From: JBDWFY01 sp965275915
Lineage (GTDB): Bacteria; Pseudomonadota; Alphaproteobacteria; Rhizobiales; Stappiaceae
Assembly: GCA_965275915.1 (NCBI GenBank)
Contig: CBDHYI010000007.1
Span: forward strand, 744,001 to 808,000
Direction of reading: 5' to 3'
DNA length: 64,000 bases
A program made the position numbers and the translations under genes. The notes under the pieces were generated by a model, which was given only the letters and a program-made list of their open reading frames with translations, did not search any database and was not told where the DNA came from. Shown here piece by piece: positions 60,360-64,000 of the stretch (position 1 is the first letter of the stretch; each line of letters starts with the position of its first letter).

Positions 60360-60416
60360 AATTATATGAAATCTTCCAAAATTTCGTGATAATGATAAAA
60401 TTACGAAATTATATGA
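60360..60416. promoter_or_regulatory. Operator-like repeats between dctP and the GntR regulator
   Basis: Inverted pair AATTTCGT (60380-60387) and ACGAAATT (60403-60410), plus two direct copies of AATTATATGA (60360-60369 and 60407-60416). They sit in the 173-base divergent region, where the adjacent GntR protein would be expected to bind. Confidence 0.5.
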
Positions 60417-60435
60417 GAAACCTGGCAGCGGGTTC

Positions 60436-61167
60436 ATGAGCGGCAAACAGACGATAACGTCCCAGCATATTTACGATGATTTGCGGACACATCTGGTTTC
60501 AACCGGGTTCGAGACCGGCCAAAGAATGAAATCTGAAGATCTCAGAAAGGAATATGGCTGTTCAGCCAGCACAATCCGCGAGGTGCTGTTCCGGCTTTCG
60601 TGCGACCATTTTCTGACGTTCCAGGATCAGAAAGGGTTCCGCGTTCCGGTTGCAACGAACGAAGAGTTGCAGGAATTGGCCACAATCCGAGCATTGCTTG
60701 AGAAAGAGGGCGTCTCGGACTCCATTCGTCTTGGCGGTCTCACATGGGAAGCACGCCTGACCGCCGCGCATCACAAACTGGCTCATATCGAACATCAGAT
60801 CGAACAATTGTCCAACCTGCAGGAGTACCTGCCGATATGGACCGCGGCCGAACGGGAGTTTCATGAGACACTGGTCTCTGCGAGCCCCTCCAGCCTTCTA
60901 AAGTCAATGCATCGAACGGCCTTCGACCGGTTCCGGCAAACCCAGGTCGGGCTCAGCAGACATCAGAGATTCGGCTTTCGCAAAGGCAACATCAAAGAAC
61001 ATGCCGCCATTATGGGCGCCGCCCTTGCAAAGGATACCAGCCAATGCTGCAAGCTGATCGAATATCACATCCACGCCAGCATGATTGATCCGCGCGAGCC
61101 GCTTGCCGGCAAGGACAATCCATTTTCGAAACAGGTGGAACCGCCACGCGCGGCACTCTCGAAATAA
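60436..61167 (+). CDS. GntR-family transcriptional regulator (FCD-like)
   Basis: 243 residues: winged HTH (~5-75; GQRMKSEDLRKEYGCSASTI and REVLFRLSCDHFL) and an all-helical C-terminal effector domain (~85-215; AAEREFHETLVSASPSSLLK). It is divergent from the TRAP operon and is probably its regulator. Convergent with the DUF2189 gene, 28 bases apart. Ligand unknown. Confidence 0.92.
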   Translation: MSGKQTITSQHIYDDLRTHLVSTGFETGQRMKSEDLRKEYGCSASTIREVLFRLSCDHFLTFQDQKGFRVPVATNEELQELATIRALLEKEGVSDSIRLGGLTWEARLTAAHHKLAHIEHQIEQLSNLQEYLPIWTAAEREFHETLVSASPSSLLKSMHRTAFDRFRQTQVGLSRHQRFGFRKGNIKEHAAIMGAALAKDTSQCCKLIEYHIHASMIDPREPLAGKDNPFSKQVEPPRAALSK

Positions 61168-61195
61168 GGGTGTCGCCGGCTTGCCGAAGCGAACC

Positions 61196-62008
61196 TTACC
61201 GGCCAGGTCCGGGCTCAACCGTCTTTCTGTAAAGATGCCAGGTCGCGTGCCCGAACACGGGCAGAACAATGGCAAGTCCGACCAGGAACGGCAGGGAGCC
61301 CAATAACAATCCCAGCGAAACAATCAGACCCCAGAACAGCATGGCAACCGGATTGGCCAGCAGCACTTTAACCGAGGTCTCCACTGCAAGAAGCGCACCG
61401 ATATCTCTGTCAAGCAGAAGCGGAAAAGCAATCGCGGTCGTCGCAAGCGCGATCAGCGCAAAAACAAACCCGATAGCATTGCCGACAATGATCAGCGTCC
61501 ACCCCCGGCCTGTCGTCAGAACGTCACCCACAAATGCCCAGAATGCGGCCGGTGCCTCGGGGCCGTAAACGGACTGATAAATCAGCTGCGCAGAAAAGAG
61601 CCAGGCAACATACAGAGCCACCAGCATCGCGCCGACCGCGACAATTGACGGGATGAAGGGCGACTTCCAGACCGCAAAGGCATGGATCCAGGATGTATCC
61701 AGCTTTTGCTCCCGCCTGCGGCTGATTTCATAAAGGCTGATTGCGGCAAGCGGCCCCAGAAGGGCAAAGCCTGACATAATCGGGTAGATCAATTGCAGCG
61801 CGTTCCCCCCGGAGGCCCACATGATCAGAACACCCCCGATCAAAGGATAGATAAGGCACAGAAAGACGATATGCGACGGCTGTGCCCAGAAGTCACCGAG
61901 CCCGAGCCGGAGCGCGTCGATTACATCGCTGACGCTGATCTTGCGTATCTGCGGATGGACAATTGCGGTGCCTGCGGTGCCCAGTACATGAAATTCGCCC
62001 ATGACCAT
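61196..62008 (-). CDS. DUF2189-family integral membrane protein
   Basis: 270 residues with about six transmembrane helices. The DUF2189 pattern is visible: RKISVSDVIDALRLGLGDFW at the start, HIVFLCLIYPLIGGVLIMW, and ALLAVETSVKVLLANPVAML with VFGHATWHLYRKTV at the end. Function of the family is not known. It stands alone, with 366 bases upstream (62009-62374) that show no gene or clear site. Confidence 0.85.
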   Translation of the reverse strand: MVMGEFHVLGTAGTAIVHPQIRKISVSDVIDALRLGLGDFWAQPSHIVFLCLIYPLIGGVLIMWASGGNALQLIYPIMSGFALLGPLAAISLYEISRRREQKLDTSWIHAFAVWKSPFIPSIVAVGAMLVALYVAWLFSAQLIYQSVYGPEAPAAFWAFVGDVLTTGRGWTLIIVGNAIGFVFALIALATTAIAFPLLLDRDIGALLAVETSVKVLLANPVAMLFWGLIVSLGLLLGSLPFLVGLAIVLPVFGHATWHLYRKTVEPGPGR

Positions 62009-62374
62009 TCCTCCCTTTGTCAGGCCTGATCGGGTCGCGACGAAGGTTCTGTTGGAGCGCCATCAGCAACATCGCCCAACTCGGCGAAAGAGGAATTCGC
62101 CCGGGTGACCGAAATTGTGGCCGCTCTCAAAAGAAGCGAATTCCGGTTGTTCGGCTGCACCTTTCACGGGGAAAAATCATTCAGGCGCGCCATAACGCGG
62201 AATTCCGCGACCCGCACGCCAATAAGGATACGCCTTAATTCGTCGAAAGTCCCGTTTTGACTTACACTTTATCGTCACAAGCAGGTGAACTTGCGCGCAT
62301 TTATCGAACGGGGTTTGCTAATGCCGCCGCGTGCTTTATTGACGTCTCAGACTGGTTGAGCATTGGATCCCCTG

Positions 62375-63022
62375 ATGACACTGTCCCGCGAAATTCCACT
62401 GGTTAGGGCACAGTCGGCGCTTCTTTTCGTCGATGTCCAGAATTTCTGTGCAGAACGGGCCGGCGGAATGGTCACCTCCGCATCCGGTTCGAATGAAAAT
62501 CGAAACTATGACTGGTATTTCAATGAGCTGAAAACCAGGATCGTGCCCAATATGCAAAAGCTCCAGACCACCTGCCGGCGCGCGAAGGTCGAGGTGCTTT
62601 ACACGACGATTGAAAGTCTGACCAAAGACGGCCGGGACCGGAGTCTTGATTACAAGATATCCGGCTTCAATGTCCCCAAAGGATCATGGGACGGGCAGGT
62701 TATTGACGCGCTAAGACCCGCAGACGACGAGATGCGGTTTCCAAAGTCTTCGTCTTCCGTCTTTATTTCTACTCATATCGACTATGTCCTGCGCAATCTG
62801 GGCATCAAGCAACTGGTGATAAGCGGCCTGCTTACAGATCAGTGTGTAGAGAGTGCCATTCGCGACGCATGCGACCTTGGCTATCTGGTGACACAGGTGA
62901 CTGATGCCTGCACCTCCATGACAGCCGAACGCCACGCCTCCTCGCTCGACAAGATCAAAGGCTATTGCCGGCAGGTGACAACCGATCAGCTTCTGACGGA
63001 GTTGACCCAACCTGCCGCGTGA
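62375..63022 (+). CDS. Isochorismatase-like cysteine hydrolase
   Basis: 215 residues of the isochorismatase-like hydrolase family. The triad is visible as Asp20 in LLFVDVQNF, Lys124 in RFPKSSSSVF and Cys157 in TDQCVESA, with the preceding LVISGLL typical. These enzymes act on amides such as ureidoacrylate, biuret, N-carbamoyl amino acids or nicotinamide. The start is taken at the ATG at 62375; it converges on the dehydrogenase 18 bases away. Possible link to the hydantoinase chemistry at the other end of the window is speculative. Confidence 0.87.
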   Translation: MTLSREIPLVRAQSALLFVDVQNFCAERAGGMVTSASGSNENRNYDWYFNELKTRIVPNMQKLQTTCRRAKVEVLYTTIESLTKDGRDRSLDYKISGFNVPKGSWDGQVIDALRPADDEMRFPKSSSSVFISTHIDYVLRNLGIKQLVISGLLTDQCVESAIRDACDLGYLVTQVTDACTSMTAERHASSLDKIKGYCRQVTTDQLLTELTQPAA

Positions 63023-63040
63023 GGTCGATCGGCCTTGCTA

Positions 63041-64000
63041 TCAAGCCGATTTCGTAACGACCGTTTTATCAAACCGATCGCTTTCAAAGGCAGCGTCAAT
63101 CAGTCTCTGTATCTTTGCGGCCCTACGAAAATCAGGATCACCGTTTTCTCCGGAGTCCATTGCCGCAACAAATCGTTCTGCAATGGTGGGAACAGGCGGA
63201 CACTCAGTTTCCCGCCAGCGGAAACTCTCAATATCTTCACCAAGACAGCCAAAGAGTTGCGAACTCGGCCCATCAGTTTCGACCCTAAGCGCGCCCCTGG
63301 TTCCGAATATCAGAAGCGTCAGGTCATTGCGATTGCCGGTCGCATACCGTGTGGCGGTGACAGTCCCCCTGGCACCGCCTTCAAATCTGGTCAGCATCAG
63401 CACGCTGTCATTGGCGTCCAGAACGTACTCACCAATACGGTCGCCCTCAGCCTTATGGAAAGTCGCCAGATCAGACTGCAGCGCGACAATATCCTGGCCT
63501 GTCGCAAAACTTGCAAAATCGAGAATATGAACGCCGACATCGCCCAGAACGCCGGCGGAACCGTGCGCGGTCGACAAGCGCCACAGCCAGCCCGGTTCGC
63601 GCCGCCAGTCGCCCCAGGCCTTGCTGACCAGCCAGCTCTGGCGATAGGCCGCTTCGACATGCCTGATGTCGCCTAAATCGCCGGCGTCGACCATCGCGCG
63701 TGCTTTCTGAAGGGCGGCCGCGTTGCGATAGGTGAAATTGACCATATTGACGAGGCCCGATGCCTCGGCGGCTTCCGTCATTTCAAGGGCATCTTCGTAA
63801 GAAAGCGCGAGCGGTTTTTCGCACAGGACATGCTTGCCCGCTTTCAGCAGCTGAAGCGTGGTTTCCCGGTGCACCGCATCAGGCGTTACGTTTATTGCCC
63901 CGTCGAAATCGCCCCAGGCCAGAGCGCTGTCCAAACTGTCAAAAGCATGGGCAATCTTGTGGGCCTTCGCAAAACTCTCAGCGCGGCCGGGCAGGATATC
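63041..64000 (-). CDS. Gfo/Idh/MocA-family oxidoreductase, partial (N-terminus outside window)
   Basis: The frame is open to the window edge; ~320 residues are seen. It has the GKHVLCEKPLALSYEDALEM motif (EKP catalytic Lys) and the C-terminal alpha/beta domain with GVLGDVGVHILDFASF and FGTRGALRVETDG, typical of inositol and sugar dehydrogenases. The NAD-binding Gly-rich start lies beyond the window. It should oxidise a sugar or cyclitol with NAD(P). Substrate unknown. Confidence 0.9.
   Translation of the reverse strand, partial: DILPGRAESFAKAHKIAHAFDSLDSALAWGDFDGAINVTPDAVHRETTLQLLKAGKHVLCEKPLALSYEDALEMTEAAEASGLVNMVNFTYRNAAALQKARAMVDAGDLGDIRHVEAAYRQSWLVSKAWGDWRREPGWLWRLSTAHGSAGVLGDVGVHILDFASFATGQDIVALQSDLATFHKAEGDRIGEYVLDANDSVLMLTRFEGGARGTVTATRYATGNRNDLTLLIFGTRGALRVETDGPSSQLFGCLGEDIESFRWRETECPPVPTIAERFVAAMDSGENGDPDFRRAAKIQRLIDAAFESDRFDKTVVTKSA

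Noticed and set aside
62009..62374. Possible small gene in the gap before the cysteine hydrolase
   Set aside because: The short frames are Arg/Cys-rich and lack a convincing ribosome site or recognisable motif.

Overview
The window is a chromosomal stretch of an alphaproteobacterium, most likely a Hyphomicrobiales (Rhizobiales) member. The support is an Aap-type amino acid transporter, many periplasmic-binding-protein ABC systems and a TRAP system, GntR/IclR/LysR regulators next to catabolic operons, and short palindromic intergenic elements ending in TAGAGC. Genes are dense, often coupled by ATGA overlaps. I see no tRNA, rRNA, CRISPR array, transposase or prophage gene. It reads as an accessory block of stacked uptake-plus-catabolism operons.

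Layout. (1) 1-14.2 kb: hyuA/hyuB hydantoinase/oxoprolinase, a DadA-like FAD oxidase divergent from a rhodanese, an IclR regulator behind a BisC-type molybdoenzyme, a MetC-type C-S lyase with a VOC protein, an aapJQM transporter lacking its ATPase, and a small tautomerase. (2) 14.2-14.75 kb: decayed nitrile hydratase alpha and amidase genes. (3) 14.8-22.2 kb: a sugar-oxidation module (lactonase, FadR-type GntR, enolase-superfamily dehydratase, sugar ABC transporter, SDR dehydrogenase, aldose epimerase). (4) 22.3-27 kb: a four-gene operon of a second BisC-type molybdoenzyme, a methanethiol oxidase (SBP56), a [2Fe-2S] ferredoxin and a CoA-binding protein. (5) 27.3-36.4 kb: a Tau/Ssu-type ABC importer with a HutC-type regulator, divergent from a cytoplasmic sulfatase, a frameshifted class II aldolase, a PfkB kinase, an SDR and an FMO-like monooxygenase. 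(6) 36.5-40.3 kb: indolepyruvate ferredoxin oxidoreductase iorA/iorB. (7) 40.3-48.9 kb, all minus: DegT aminotransferase, LysR, proXVW-type transporter and two ureohydrolases. (8) 49-53.1 kb: a sugar isomerase and a second sugar ABC transporter behind a LacI-type operator. (9) 53.2-61.2 kb: TRAP transporter, PhyH-type dioxygenase, 3-hydroxyisobutyrate-dehydrogenase-like enzyme, EamA exporter and sulfotransferase-like protein, divergent from a GntR regulator. (10) 61.2-64 kb: a DUF2189 membrane protein, a cysteine hydrolase and a truncated Gfo/Idh/MocA dehydrogenase.

How the genes may work together (inference). Regions 1 and 4 together suggest handling of organosulfur compounds: sulfoxide reduction by BisC-type enzymes, C-S bond cleavage by the PLP lyase, oxidation of the released methanethiol by the SBP56 protein, and sulfur transfer by the rhodanese. 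A 12-bp half-site shared by the FAD-oxidase/rhodanese promoter region and the aapJ promoter region suggests common control. Region 3 has the enzyme set of a non-phosphorylative sugar pathway. Region 7 pairs a betaine-type importer with two guanidino-compound hydrolases.

TAGAGC-ended palindromic elements sit in several gene gaps and in at least four cases supply, or abut so as to supply, the TAG stop codon of the adjacent gene.
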